This document shows positions 28,595 through 39,518 of a stretch of 64,000 bases of DNA, piece after piece. Source of the DNA: Gilliamella sp. WF3-4 (GTDB lineage Bacteria > Pseudomonadota > Gammaproteobacteria > Enterobacterales > Orbaceae); the NCBI RefSeq assembly GCF_001690275.1, contig NZ_LZGW01000032.1:102703-166702 (forward strand), in the 5' to 3' direction. The translations under genes and the position numbers were made by a program. The notes below the pieces were generated by a model. That model saw only the letters and a list, made by a program, of their open reading frames with translations, was not told the origin of the DNA and did no database searches. Positions within the stretch are counted from its first letter, which is position 1; the number at the start of each line of letters is the position of its first letter.

Positions 28595-28886
28595 TCGTTT
28601 AGTGTTATCGGGTATTGTAAAAAAAACACCGATAAGAAAAGTCAGTCCAAGTGGGATTTCGCACTGCCAATTTTATTTAGAACATGTTTCTAAACAAATC
28701 GAAGCAGAACTCACAAGGCAAGCATGGTGCATAATGCCCGTAATTGCTAGTGGACAACAAGAGTTAAGTTACATAAAAAAAGGCAGCAAAATTTTAGTCA
28801 GTGGATTTATAAGTACCCACACTAAACGTAACCAAACAAGCCAACTTGTATTACATGCTGACCAGATTAAACTATTAGGAGAATAG
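28578..28886 (+). CDS. priB: Primosomal replication protein N, PriB
   Basis: A 102-residue OB-fold single-stranded DNA-binding protein that bridges PriA and DnaT during replication restart. [20 protein letters not shown] and HCQFYLEH, then [13 protein letters not shown], match E. coli PriB. The start overlaps the end of rpsF by 17 bases, so translation is coupled. The rpsF-priB-rpsR-rplI order is that of Enterobacteria and supports placing the organism in the Gammaproteobacteria. Confidence 0.95.
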   Translation: MIPTNNRLVLSGIVKKTPIRKVSPSGISHCQFYLEHVSKQIEAELTRQAWCIMPVIASGQQELSYIKKGSKILVSGFISTHTKRNQTSQLVLHADQIKLLGE

Positions 28887-28890
28887 CCAA

Positions 28891-29118
28891 ATGGCACGTT
28901 ATTTCCGTCGTCGCAAATTCTGCCGTTTTACTGCAGAAGGCGTTAAAGAAATTGATTATAAAGATGTTTCTTTATTAAAAAGCTATATCACAGAAAGTGG
29001 TAAAATTGTACCAAGCCGTATCACTGGTACTAGCGCAAAATATCAACGTCAATTAGCTCGCGCAATCAAACGCGCTCGTTACTTGGCATTATTACCATAT
29101 ACTGACAACCATCAGTAA
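28891..29118 (+). CDS. rpsR: Small ribosomal subunit protein bS18
   Basis: A 75-residue bS18: [39 protein letters not shown] and [20 protein letters not shown]. The length equals that of E. coli. It binds bS6 on the 30S platform, and the complex is the likely repressor of this operon. AGGAG precedes the start. Confidence 0.98.
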   Translation: MARYFRRRKFCRFTAEGVKEIDYKDVSLLKSYITESGKIVPSRITGTSAKYQRQLARAIKRARYLALLPYTDNHQ

Positions 29119-29140
29119 TTAGCAACAGAGGGAACATATA

Positions 29141-29593
29141 ATGCAAATTATTCTACTCGATAAAGTTGCTAATTTAGGCAGCTTAGGTGATCAAGTTAAT
29201 GTAAAAGCGGGTTATGCTCGTAACTATTTGATTCCACAAGGTAAAGCAGTAGTAGCGACTAAAAAGAATATTGAATTCTTTGAAGCTCGTCGTGCTGAAT
29301 TAGAAGCAAAACTTGCTGAGACATTAAAAGCCGCTGAAGCGCGCGTTGCTGAAATTAATGCTCTAGGTAAAGTAACTATCGCTTCTAAAGCTGGTGATGA
29401 AGGCAAACTATTTGGTTCAATTGGTACTCGTGATATCGCTGATGCAGTTAAAGCTCGCGGTATTCAAGTATCGAAAAGCGAAGTTCGCTTACCAAATGGT
29501 GTATTACGTACAACAGGTGAATACGAAGTATTTTTCCAAGTACATAGTGAAGCTTTTGCTAAACTGATTGTTGAAGTTATTTCTGAACAATAA
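29141..29593 (+). CDS. rplI: Large ribosomal subunit protein bL9
   Basis: A 150-residue bL9 with the N-terminal RNA-binding domain ([35 protein letters not shown]), the long connecting helix rich in Ala and Glu, and the C-terminal domain containing [14 protein letters not shown]. Last gene of the operon, followed by a strong terminator. Confidence 0.98.
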   Translation: MQIILLDKVANLGSLGDQVNVKAGYARNYLIPQGKAVVATKKNIEFFEARRAELEAKLAETLKAAEARVAEINALGKVTIASKAGDEGKLFGSIGTRDIADAVKARGIQVSKSEVRLPNGVLRTTGEYEVFFQVHSEAFAKLIVEVISEQ

Positions 29594-29608
29594 TAACTCA
29601 ACTTAAAT

Positions 29609-29641
29609 AAAAAAACCCGTTTAATCTAAACGGGTTTTTTT
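29609..29641. terminator. Rho-independent terminator after rplI
   Basis: The stem AAAACCCGTTT/AAACGGGTTTT with a five-base loop is flanked by A-runs and T-runs. It sits between convergent rplI and ggt and may also stop ggt transcripts. Confidence 0.85.
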
Positions 29642-29721
29642 ATTATCTATTTTTCAGTGGCAGTGGCAATGATAAAAATAAAATTGAATATTTATTATAT
29701 ACATCAACATGAAAAATATTT

Positions 29722-31422
29722 TTATCTTACAACCATTGATTTACCTCTACCACGGATATCTGATACTGCTTCAGGTTTTTTATCTGTGATTTTTATCGCC
29801 TGAATATCACCGCTAAAATCTTGCTGCTCAAAGTGGTAGCCCATTTGCTTGAGTTTATCTTTTAAATCCTCTGGTACTTTGTTTTGAAATCGTTCAATAA
29901 AAATAAGATTAGTTGGTAATAATTGATGATGATAACGAGGTGCATCCATTGCTGCTTTTAATGACATATGATTATCAAAAACATTAGTTACAACTTGAAA
30001 GATGGAGGTAAAAATTCTTGAACCACCTGGCGTACCAATAACCATTGCAACATCATTATTTTTAATAAAAATACTTGGTGTCATAGAAGATAAAGGACGC
30101 TTATTAGGCTCTATGGCATTAGCATCTTTGCTCACTACACCAAACTGATTAGCAACACCTGGCTTACTACTAAAATCATCCATCTCATTATTGAGTATAA
30201 TACCTGTACCCTCAATCACAACCGCAGATCCAAACCAACCATTAAGAGTGTAAGTATTAGATGCTGCATTACCCCATTTATCTACAATAGAAAAATGCGT
30301 TGTCTGTAATTTTTCATGGTTGTTGTTCAGACCAGGTTTAACTTGTTCGGTAATAGAAATCGCTTTTGGGTTAACTTGTTTTGCTCTTTCTGCCAAATAA
30401 TTAGCGTCAATCAGTTTAGCAACAGGAACCGAGATAAAATCAGGATCGCCCATATATTCTGCTCGATCAGCAAACACACGTTTTTCTATTTCTGCTAATA
30501 AGTGAATATATTGAGGTGAATTGACCTTAACATTCTTAAAATCATTCGCTAAATTTTGCTTCATTAATAATAGTTGAATTAAACCTACACCGCCTGAACT
30601 TGGTGGTGGTGCAGTTACAATTTGCATATCTTGCCAGTTAGCAACTAATGGTTCTCGCCATTTAGCTTGGTAATTAGCTAAATCATTTTCAGTAATTAAA
30701 CCTGCATTTTCTTGCATCTGTTTTGCAATTAATTTAGCCGTTTCACCTTTATAAAAACCGTCACTACCTTGATCGGCAATACGCATTAATACCTTGCCAA
30801 GCTCGGGCTGCTTAAATAGTTTTCCTTCTTGCATAGAACCAAAGTATTGCTTAAAGTGGCCATTAGCCGGCGCTAGTGATTCTACTTCATGATACCGTTT
30901 AACGAGTAGTTTATCTACGGTAAACCCTTCATTGGCAAATCGTATAGCTGGCGCCATAACTTCTTTCCAGGATAATTTACCAAAACGTTGATGCACAGCC
31001 CACATACCAGCAACCGTACCTGGTACGCCTGAGGCTTTGTAGGAATATAGACTTAAATTCGGGATCACATTTTTATGATCATCAAGGTACATATCTCGAT
31101 CAGCCTTATTTGGGGCAATTTCTCTATAATCGATAAAATAAGGCTTGCCTTCCATCCAAAGCGTCATAAAACCGCCACCGCCAATATTACCCGCTTCAGG
31201 ATAGGTAACAGCCAGAGTAAATGCTGTAGCTACAGCAGCATCAGCGGCATTTCCCCCTTTTTCTAATATCTCTTGCGCAGCTAGCGCGCCATAATAATCT
31301 GGGGAGGCAACGGCTCCAGCCTCAAATTTTTGTTTTAAATTGTCTACAGCAAATACTGGGCTTATCACTAAAAAAATAACAAGGCTACAATACGTTATCA
31401 GCCTGCGTTTAAGATAGAACAT
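29722..31422 (-). CDS. ggt: Gamma-glutamyltranspeptidase
   Basis: A 566-residue periplasmic Ntn-hydrolase that cleaves glutathione and other gamma-glutamyl compounds. The N-terminal signal peptide ends near SPVFA. Autocleavage should occur before the Thr of TTHFSIVDKWGNA, and this Thr becomes the nucleophile. LNNEMDDFSSKPG and PLSSMTPSIF with GTPGGSRIF form the glutamate and oxyanion sites. AGGAGG lies six bases before the ATG at 31422, which excludes the upstream start. Single gene. It may supply glutamate or, through the gamma-glutamyl cycle, 5-oxoproline for the pxp operon 20 kb away; that link is inference. Confidence 0.95.
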   Translation of the reverse strand: MFYLKRRLITYCSLVIFLVISPVFAVDNLKQKFEAGAVASPDYYGALAAQEILEKGGNAADAAVATAFTLAVTYPEAGNIGGGGFMTLWMEGKPYFIDYREIAPNKADRDMYLDDHKNVIPNLSLYSYKASGVPGTVAGMWAVHQRFGKLSWKEVMAPAIRFANEGFTVDKLLVKRYHEVESLAPANGHFKQYFGSMQEGKLFKQPELGKVLMRIADQGSDGFYKGETAKLIAKQMQENAGLITENDLANYQAKWREPLVANWQDMQIVTAPPPSSGGVGLIQLLLMKQNLANDFKNVKVNSPQYIHLLAEIEKRVFADRAEYMGDPDFISVPVAKLIDANYLAERAKQVNPKAISITEQVKPGLNNNHEKLQTTHFSIVDKWGNAASNTYTLNGWFGSAVVIEGTGIILNNEMDDFSSKPGVANQFGVVSKDANAIEPNKRPLSSMTPSIFIKNNDVAMVIGTPGGSRIFTSIFQVVTNVFDNHMSLKAAMDAPRYHHQLLPTNLIFIERFQNKVPEDLKDKLKQMGYHFEQQDFSGDIQAIKITDKKPEAVSDIRGRGKSMVVR

Positions 31423-31778
31423 GTTGTACCTCCTAATAAAATATGATTTATTCGCCCCACTTAACACAAAATCGCATAAAAAAATAGGAAAAATTATGCA
31501 ATATTTGGTTAAGGGGAATTATCAATATAGCATAGAAAATAAAAATGTTGAGTAAATATTGATCACACAGAAATTTCTATACTTGACTTTGTGATGATTT
31601 TCTTATTAATTTCGAATCAAGCCTGCTTAGATAATTTTGATTTGCCTATTTTTTGTAAAAAAGATTCAGGAATCTATGCCGTTTCAATTATGGTGAGGAT
31701 TCAATACATGATTAAAAGAAAATACTTTCTTATTCATTACTTTTAGAATTGGATTTCGTGTAATTAGCTCAAAACAAT
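31423..31778. other. Gene-free stretch between ggt and the PTS operon
   Basis: About 350 AT-rich bases upstream of ggt. It must contain the ggt promoter. I see no coding remnant and no clear operator. Confidence 0.4.
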
Positions 31779-31814
31779 TAAAAAAGAGTGTAGCAAACTA
31801 AATGGCATACACCC
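31779..31814 (-). terminator. Rho-independent terminator of the beta-glucoside PTS operon
   Basis: On the reverse strand, GGGTGTA pairs with TACACTC (one G-U pair) and is followed by TTTTTT. It lies 22 bases after the stop of the IIC gene, the last gene of the operon. Confidence 0.65.
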
Positions 31815-31835
31815 TTTAATATAAACTAATTAAAA

Positions 31836-33188
31836 CTAAGCTGTTTGAGCTTGATTTGCTGATTTACCTTGTTCATCTTTATAAAGTTTATTGTCATATA
31901 GTTTGACAAAAGGAATATAAATTAGCAAAGCTAAAATGGCCGACACGACCGCAATAACAGCAGCTTTATAATCACCACCCGTACCAATAAATGCACCTAT
32001 GCCCATTGGTGATGGCCATGGAATTAATGCAATGATTGGATGGATAAAACCCGTATTAATTGCAAAATAACCTAATGTTCCACACGCCATCGGCGCTAAG
32101 AAAAATGGAAATGCCAAGTAAGGATTATATACAATCGGCATACCAAAAATAATAGGTTCGTTGATATTGAATATTGCAGGCACTGCTGAAGCTCGTCCCA
32201 AGATTTTTAGTTGGCTAGACTTAGCGCAAAAAGCAATAAAGAATGTCATTAATAAGGTAGAGCCCGAACCGCCTAAAATCACTAATGAATTATTAAATTC
32301 TCCAGCAAAAGGAATATGTTCACCACCAAGTGCATTTTCGTTCATATTAGCTAACATAATTGGGGTGATAAATGCGCCAATAATAGTAGCGCCATGGATC
32401 CCAACAACCCATAACGCATGGATTAAAAAGAGAATGACCATAACACCTAGCCAACTTTTGGTTAAATTGGTCACAAAAGCAAATGGCACAGCAATAATAT
32501 TAAAAATATCAGTACCAAAATAGATAAAAACGCCATTAATAATGATCACAAAAAACGCAATAATAAACGTTGGAATCAGCGCAGTAAAAGACCGCGAAAC
32601 ACCTAGCGGTACAGTTTCTGGCATTTTCACAACCCAATTTCGCCTAACACATAAAAAATAAAGATGAGTTGCCAAAATTGCCATTACGATTGCAATAAAT
32701 ATACCCGATGTACCTAAGCGGAAGATAAAAGGTTTTAAACGTAGCCCATTAAAGACTAAATTACTTTCATCATTAAGTAATGTAATCACGCCTTTTTGCA
32801 TAACTAATTCAGGCAAAGTCATGAAAAAAGCAAAAATAGATAACATAGCGCCGTTAAGAGGGTTAACTTTAAGACCAGTTTCTTCTTCTTCGATTTTAGT
32901 CAGTTCATAACCAACAACAAAGTTAAAATAAAGAGCTAAAATGCCGATAGTTGCTGTGTTGGCAATCATATAAAGATCGCTCACTCTAAAAAAAGTATTT
33001 TCAAAAAAGCCTTCTAACCCTGTAAATGTCATTGGTAAGGTATTGAATACTAAAAACATAGATCCCACAATTGAGAAAGGCACTGAAGCCATCCCCGCGG
33101 CCATTACTGCTCGAACAATTTTAAATTGCGATACTTTAGCCATTGGCGCCATTAAAAATTTCTGTAAAATTACAAATCCCGTATTCAT
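31836..33188 (-). CDS. PTS EIIC permease, cellobiose/beta-glucoside (lactose) family
   Basis: A 450-residue membrane protein with about ten helices. It forms the channel that imports and phosphorylates a beta-glucoside with the IIB and IIA proteins encoded nearby. Typical IIC segments are the GGSGSTLLMTFFIAFCAKS stretch, the NINEPIIFGMPIVYNPYLAF active-site loop with its essential Glu, and the closing GIGAFIGTGGDYKA. The family (PF02378, Lac/Cel branch) is certain. The natural sugar could be cellobiose, gentiobiose or an aryl-beta-glucoside. Last gene of the operon. Confidence 0.92.
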   Translation of the reverse strand: MNTGFVILQKFLMAPMAKVSQFKIVRAVMAAGMASVPFSIVGSMFLVFNTLPMTFTGLEGFFENTFFRVSDLYMIANTATIGILALYFNFVVGYELTKIEEEETGLKVNPLNGAMLSIFAFFMTLPELVMQKGVITLLNDESNLVFNGLRLKPFIFRLGTSGIFIAIVMAILATHLYFLCVRRNWVVKMPETVPLGVSRSFTALIPTFIIAFFVIIINGVFIYFGTDIFNIIAVPFAFVTNLTKSWLGVMVILFLIHALWVVGIHGATIIGAFITPIMLANMNENALGGEHIPFAGEFNNSLVILGGSGSTLLMTFFIAFCAKSSQLKILGRASAVPAIFNINEPIIFGMPIVYNPYLAFPFFLAPMACGTLGYFAINTGFIHPIIALIPWPSPMGIGAFIGTGGDYKAAVIAVVSAILALLIYIPFVKLYDNKLYKDEQGKSANQAQTA

Positions 33189-33202
33189 TTTGTTATCCTC
33201 AT

Positions 33203-33691
33203 CTAATTAATGACCTGTTGGTAAGCTTGAATTCTTTGGAAAGATTTATCCTTATTAAGCTCAATCTTTTTTATTTTTTTAAGCAGTAAAAAATTAATTA
33301 ATAAACTTGCTGTTAACACTACCATTACGCTATTTAAGACATATTGAGTGTTTTTAAAAAACGGAAAGAATAGATGAAATAAGGATGTATTTACCGAAAT
33401 CAGCAAAACAATACAAATTACCGATAATGCAGAATAAAGCGCCTTTGCATAAGGTAAACGATTATTATGAATTCGATAAAGTTTAATCTGCTCATACATC
33501 GTTAATATCGCTAGCACAAGGATCGATAGTGGCAAAAAGGCCACAATAGATAATGATCCACCTAAAAATACAAACCAATACAGATTGATAAATAAAAAAA
33601 ATGCTGTGCTATAACGAATAGCTAAAAAGCGATTAAAATAGAGGTTGGTTAGGCTCGTTTTTTGGTGCATTTCTAATTTTTTAGTTGTCAT
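33203..33691 (-). CDS. Small membrane protein of the PTS operon
   Basis: A 162-residue protein with four hydrophobic segments at about residues 26-45, 47-65, 83-105 and 118-136, and basic ends. I do not recognise a characterised family. Its start overlaps the IIA stop by four bases (ATGA), and it ends 14 bases before the IIC gene, so it is cotranslated with the permease components. A role in assembly or stability of the PTS complex is possible but not shown by sequence. Confidence 0.7.
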   Translation of the reverse strand: MTTKKLEMHQKTSLTNLYFNRFLAIRYSTAFFLFINLYWFVFLGGSLSIVAFLPLSILVLAILTMYEQIKLYRIHNNRLPYAKALYSALSVICIVLLISVNTSLFHLFFPFFKNTQYVLNSVMVVLTASLLINFLLLKKIKKIELNKDKSFQRIQAYQQVIN

Positions 33692-34050
33692 ATGATGGAT
33701 TCCCCCCCTAATTTGACTGCTAAGCGGTGGTTTTGCTCATACAAATGAGCCATCTCAAGTGCAATTTCGCGCATTGTCATTGTTGTCATTAAGTGATCTT
33801 GCGCATGTACCATAATAATTTCCATGGTAATTTTTGTACCGTTAGCATAATTTTGTAGTAACTCTGTTTGTGAGTAGTGAGCTTGTAAAATATCTTCATT
33901 CGCTTCGTCAAGAAGCTGGTTTGCGGTAATAAAATCGGCTTGTCTCATTGCCTTAAATGCATCATGAATTTTAGTTTTAGCATTACCGCTATATAAAATA
34001 ATATTAAAAGCGATAAGTTGAATATCTTCTGAGCTCATTTCATCGTTCAT
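33688..34050 (-). CDS. PTS EIIA component, cellobiose/lactose family
   Basis: A 120-residue all-helical IIA of the Lac/Cel family, which takes phosphate from HPr and passes it to IIB. The active His is in MVHAQDHLMT at residue 82, with a second His at 86. QLIAFNIILYSGNAKTKIHD and the QTEL segment follow E. coli ChbA. It lies two bases after the regulator gene. Confidence 0.93.
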   Translation of the reverse strand: MNDEMSSEDIQLIAFNIILYSGNAKTKIHDAFKAMRQADFITANQLLDEANEDILQAHYSQTELLQNYANGTKITMEIIMVHAQDHLMTTMTMREIALEMAHLYEQNHRLAVKLGGESII

Positions 34051-34052
34051 TA

Positions 34053-36068
34053 CTATGCTCCTTTTTCAATAAGTTGGATAAAAAGCCGTTTAAATTGGCC
34101 ATAGTTATGCGTTTTCAACAGTTTTGATTGCATTGCTAAATCATCAATTAAATTAATAATGGCTTTAGTTATCATCGCTAAAGTTGAATTTTGATAAATA
34201 GAAGGGGAAATCATAAAAACGAAGCGAACCTGTGGGTAATTATCATCCCAAAATAATCCATCAGGGATCATCGCAACACCAATTTTAGATAATTTCCCTA
34301 CAGGAATTGCAGGGTGTGGCACCACTATCGCTTGGCTAAAAAAGATATCACCTAATAGCATACGATTTTGCATTTGCTTTATCATTTGTTGCTTATAATT
34401 GCTATCTTCATTTAACGCTAAAAGATCAAGTAAAGAATCTAAAATATGTTCTTTGCTTTGAGGTTGTCGGCATGGGTAGAAATAATCTGCAAATAAATCA
34501 TCAATAATTTGCTCAATATCAATAAAATGATTGCAAGATTTTTGTGTTGCAAACATTGGAATTTGCATTCTACGCTCAGAGACAGGCATATTTCGTGACG
34601 CAAGATAACGGCGAATTTTTTGTACATCATCATCCGTTAAGAATACAGAAACATGAAAAACAGGCACTTTAAATACTTGCGCGGATAAATCAACGGACGA
34701 AATAATAAAATCGACCTTATTTAACGTTTCTGGTTCAATTTCATAATATCCTTGTGTCGCAACAATTTTGATTCGTTCATCAAACTCACATTCAACTCGA
34801 TTTTTTAGTAGCTGGGCACTACCAAGACCCGTTGCACAAATAATTAGCACTTTGGTTTTTTGTTCATTTTTTAATTTTTCAATCGAAGCTAAAAAGTGCA
34901 AAGTTAAGTAGCCCCACTCATCATCGTGAATCGTAAATTGATTAAGCTGGGGTAGCTGGCTAAGGTAATTTTTAACTAATTCAAATAATTCTGGTGAATT
35001 GGCTTTAATTTCATCAAGTAATGGATTTTCTAATTTAATATTTTGTTGTAAACGAACGATCATCGGTTTTAAATGTTGAATAACGCCGTTTTTCAATTGT
35101 TCGTCATTTAAAAATAAATACCCTGTCTGCTGCTCAATTTCGATTAATATATTAGTCACAGATAAATATAATTCGCAATCCACATCATTATGAGTAACAT
35201 TCGATTTACTCATCAAATGTAAAGTTAAATACATTTGTTCTTGTTTGGGAAAACAAAAACCAATTACTTTTTCGACTCTATTGATAATTTTCTTAGCAAC
35301 TTGATATTCCAATGTATTTTTTGTCGATTGTGGCATATCAAGATTTTGAATAGAAAGCCCTGATTGTAAACGTTTAATGCTGAGTGATAGATGTAACACG
35401 ATATTTTGCATCATAACATCAGATAATTTTATCTTTGCCTCACGACACTCATCTAAAATAATAATGGTTAAGGAGTCAAAGCTAATTACATCACTAAACT
35501 TGTTCAAATAAGTAAGGTGTTGTAAAAAATTAATTGATTCTTCGTGAAAAAAATAACTTAAAATAAAATGCCTTTTAGCTTTTTCTTCGCCTTCAACATA
35601 AAATAAGGATCGGTTTTTTTTGACAGTAAGTCCATAAGGTTGAAGCTGGTGTTTGATTTCTAAAATATCTTTATTTAGTTGAGAAGAGCTAATAAATAAT
35701 TGTTCTGATAACGCCTCTATATCAATTTTTTGGCTTTCTAATAATAATAGATTAAGAATATGGTGCTTTCTTTGACATGCTTCTCGGCAGTTTGCTTGCT
35801 CTTCGTTACGATCAAATAAATGATGTTCAATTAAAAATAGGTTGAAAGCCGTTCTATCTTTAATTTGTAATTGATAACCATAACCTTGTTTACTAACAAT
35901 AGTTCCGCCATTGTTTTCAATCAACGGTTTTAAGTCCTTAAGGTAAGTACGAACAGTTCGATCTGATAATGATAATTCACTTGCCAGCAATGCGCTGCTT
36001 TTGAATAGATTTTTAGAGCGAACCATTAAACTAATTAGATCTCGTTGTTTGTTCTTAATCACAATCAT
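34053..36068 (-). CDS. PRD-containing transcriptional regulator, LicR/ManR type
   Basis: A 671-residue multidomain activator whose activity is set by PTS phosphorylation. In order it has N-terminal helix-turn-helix domains (LASELSLSDRTVRTYLKDL, and a second around ALSEQLFISSSQLNKDI), two PRD domains (about residues 180-395), a IIB-like domain with phospho-Cys in LIICATGLGSAQ, and a IIA-like domain near the end with AIVVPHPAIP carrying the His. It binds DNA rather than RNA antiterminators. The gene lies inside the operon it presumably controls, between IIB and IIA. The dyad at 38128-38153 is a candidate site. Confidence 0.88.
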   Translation of the reverse strand: MIVIKNKQRDLISLMVRSKNLFKSSALLASELSLSDRTVRTYLKDLKPLIENNGGTIVSKQGYGYQLQIKDRTAFNLFLIEHHLFDRNEEQANCREACQRKHHILNLLLLESQKIDIEALSEQLFISSSQLNKDILEIKHQLQPYGLTVKKNRSLFYVEGEEKAKRHFILSYFFHEESINFLQHLTYLNKFSDVISFDSLTIIILDECREAKIKLSDVMMQNIVLHLSLSIKRLQSGLSIQNLDMPQSTKNTLEYQVAKKIINRVEKVIGFCFPKQEQMYLTLHLMSKSNVTHNDVDCELYLSVTNILIEIEQQTGYLFLNDEQLKNGVIQHLKPMIVRLQQNIKLENPLLDEIKANSPELFELVKNYLSQLPQLNQFTIHDDEWGYLTLHFLASIEKLKNEQKTKVLIICATGLGSAQLLKNRVECEFDERIKIVATQGYYEIEPETLNKVDFIISSVDLSAQVFKVPVFHVSVFLTDDDVQKIRRYLASRNMPVSERRMQIPMFATQKSCNHFIDIEQIIDDLFADYFYPCRQPQSKEHILDSLLDLLALNEDSNYKQQMIKQMQNRMLLGDIFFSQAIVVPHPAIPVGKLSKIGVAMIPDGLFWDDNYPQVRFVFMISPSIYQNSTLAMITKAIINLIDDLAMQSKLLKTHNYGQFKRLFIQLIEKGA

Positions 36069-36225
36069 CCGTACCTGTGACAGCTAAAAATAGGCTGTTA
36101 ATCATAGAGTAGTTACTCTGATATGTTAGATAAGCACACATCAAGCAAGTTAATAAGGCGCTGCCATGTCTGGTAATCTAATGACAACGCCAAGCCATTT
36201 TTCTAAAACAAAGGCTTATTTTGGG

Positions 36226-36543
36226 CTATTTGATATTGTCTTCGGTTAACTTAGCCAATTGCTCAATACCCGACGGTATAGGGATATAGGCCTGAAAAGG
36301 AATGCTTACTACAGGCTTACCCACTTCATCCCCCAAATTTTTCAACTTATCAAACATCATCATCGTTTGTGGACTGATTAAAAATAATGAGAAATCACTA
36401 TTTTTAATCATATTGCTTCCTTCGGTTGCCGATACTGCATCAACCGAAATAGCTTTATCTTTACTAGCAAAATATTCTGTTACTTTTTTAGCCATTAATG
36501 ATGATGACATTCCTGCTGCACAAATAATTAATGCTTTTTTCAT
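36226..36543 (-). CDS. PTS EIIB component, cellobiose/lactose family
   Basis: A 105-residue IIB of the Lac/Cel family. The start KKALIICAAGMSSSLMAKKV carries the phospho-Cys at residue 8 in a P-loop-like turn. It accepts phosphate from IIA and donates it to the incoming sugar bound in IIC. The gene lies between the GH1 gene and the regulator; the 157-base gap to the regulator could hold an internal promoter. Confidence 0.93.
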   Translation of the reverse strand: MKKALIICAAGMSSSLMAKKVTEYFASKDKAISVDAVSATEGSNMIKNSDFSLFLISPQTMMMFDKLKNLGDEVGKPVVSIPFQAYIPIPSGIEQLAKLTEDNIK

Positions 36544-36621
36544 GGTTTTTCCTCAACGCAATTATGATCCCTTAATAAAACTTTTATAGAGCTTCTGCTT
36601 TTATAGAGCTTCTATAAGTTT

Positions 36622-38085
<1,464 letters not shown>

Positions 38086-38127
38086 TCAAATTTAGTATAA
38101 AAAGAAAAAAATAGAATTACTAACCAA

Positions 38128-38153
38128 CTTTTTCCGTATTGATCAGGAAAAAG
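38128..38153. promoter_or_regulatory. Candidate operator dyad upstream of the PTS operon
   Basis: CTTTTTCC and GGAAAAAG form a perfect eight-base inverted repeat spaced by ten bases, 70 to 95 bases before the GH1 start. The spacing places the half-sites on one face of the helix, as expected for a dimeric regulator. The operon-encoded PRD activator is the obvious candidate. Confidence 0.45.
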
Positions 38154-38211
38154 ATAAATACATTGTGAAAAATTTTACTTAATAACATTATTAAACAATA
38201 ATTTTATGCGA

Positions 38212-38240
38212 CTAGTTACACACATTTAGTGTGTAACTAG
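38212..38240. repeat. Perfect 12-base inverted repeat
   Basis: CTAGTTACACAC and GTGTGTAACTAG flank a five-base ATTTA loop. It is not followed by a T-run on either strand, so a terminator is unlikely. It lies about 155 bases upstream of the GH1 gene and could be a second operator or the end of a decayed mobile element. Confidence 0.6.
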
Positions 38241-38314
38241 CTTAGTGCATGATATCAAGAATATAGGCATGATGTGCCAGAGAGAAAAGCAAACTGGTCA
38301 TGATAAAAATCAGT

Positions 38315-38348
38315 CAGAAAAACCATTGATTTTATTGAAGTTTTTATT
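38315..38348 (+). repeat. Dispersed short repeat, copy B
   Basis: Matches 31 of 34 positions with 27951-27984 in direct orientation. It begins CAGAAAAACCATTGATTTTA. It is embedded in the gene-free stretch upstream of the PTS operon. Confidence 0.5.
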
Positions 38349-38503
38349 TTAACAAATAATAACATTACTCCTTTTGCACAAGCCTATCTTATGATGCAAG
38401 GCCCAATACATTAAATAAATACATTAAATGGGTAGTTTAATCCAGAAAAAACAATACAACCTTAATAACGCATTTATATAGGTGGATGCGGCTAATATTT
38501 TGA

Positions 38504-38686
38504 CTAGGATGAGATATTTTTTACAGGTGCATTTTGACACCAAATCCTTTTCTTACATAATTCACCCAATTCGGCATCTACTGTTATGACTTACTTTCTA
38601 AGCGCTGCCTGTCGCATTCTTGCTCCATAAGCTTGATAGTGATAATACCTCACCCACTTTAGCACTGAGCGCTTTGTTTTTTTCCA
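38504..38686 (-). pseudogene. Short coding relic, possibly an IS1-type transposase
   Basis: Two reverse-strand pieces in adjacent frames look like former protein: SVLKWVRYYHYQAYGARMRQ then AALRK and a stop (38591-38686), and VITVDAELGELCKKRIW onward to a stop at 38504. An HTH-like SVLKWV followed by a VDAE-L-KKRIW segment is reminiscent of IS1-type InsA/InsB junctions. The assignment is tentative. The rest of 38250-39010 is AT-rich with no other coding trace. Confidence 0.3.
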
Positions 38687-39019
38687 GATAAATTAGAATT
38701 GAGAATTAAATCGATCTCGTAGTATATCCATACTTTTCAGTAGCAAAAAGATAAAATCATGGAAATAAACACTAATTAGGATAGCCTATCCAAGCAATAA
38801 TTTTGTGGAATTTAATGATTTATCGAAATGCGACAAACACAGCTACACTAACTTTTAGCATATAAGTAGCTTTTAAGTAAGTAATATATCATCACAAATT
38901 CTTTTCTGCTCAATCAATGAGAAAGGGTATATAGGTCAGTATATCGATAAAAATAGTAGATTTTCTCACTAATCGGGCAGAAAAAATTAAAGATGTTTAG
39001 TTTTATGGTTCAGCTTAAA

Positions 39020-39247
39020 TTATTTAGCAACCCAGTTACCCTCTTCATCTTTATGATAGGTCTTTTCAACAGCAGCCCAAGCTACTTTGAAGGCAATCGT
39101 TTCTGGATCACTATGATCGCGCCTTTTGTGGGGATCTTGATATTCTTTTATTGCGCTATTAAATGCTTCTTTAAAAATATCTTGCGCATGCGTTGGCAAA
39201 ACATGACGCACAGAAGCTGGCAAATCATCACGAGTTTGATACGGCAT
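39020..39247 (-). CDS. chaB: ChaB family protein
   Basis: A 75-residue protein starting PYQTRDDLPASVRHVLPTHA, with QDIFKEAFNSAIKEY and a C-terminal DEEGNW. It matches E. coli ChaB (76 residues), named as a regulator of the ChaA cation exchanger, though the mechanism is not settled. GGAGG lies seven bases before the ATG at 39247, which excludes the upstream in-frame ATG. No chaA gene is nearby. Transcribed alone. Confidence 0.88.
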   Translation of the reverse strand: MPYQTRDDLPASVRHVLPTHAQDIFKEAFNSAIKEYQDPHKRRDHSDPETIAFKVAWAAVEKTYHKDEEGNWVAK

Positions 39248-39518
39248 ATAGGTTTCCTCCATAAATTAATCTTTTATGGTTAAAAATTCCAAATAGCAAT
39301 CGCAGGCATCATTTGCAAAACAACTTATAAGCGTCAAATTTATGACTTTTTAGAAAGAAACACAAGCATTATTAATAGCTAATAAACAGTATATTTTCTT
39401 TTCAGTTTTCCAAAATTAATATATAACACTAAAATAAACACATATTTTATTGGAAAAAAAAGAAAAAAAAATGTAAAGTGTCAAATTATTAAACTAATAA
39501 TAACATTAAGGAAAAAAG

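Noticed and set aside
38212..38240. The perfect 12-base hairpin as a terminator
   Set aside because: It is not followed by a T-run on either strand and does not lie at the end of a gene; a regulatory or relic role fits better.
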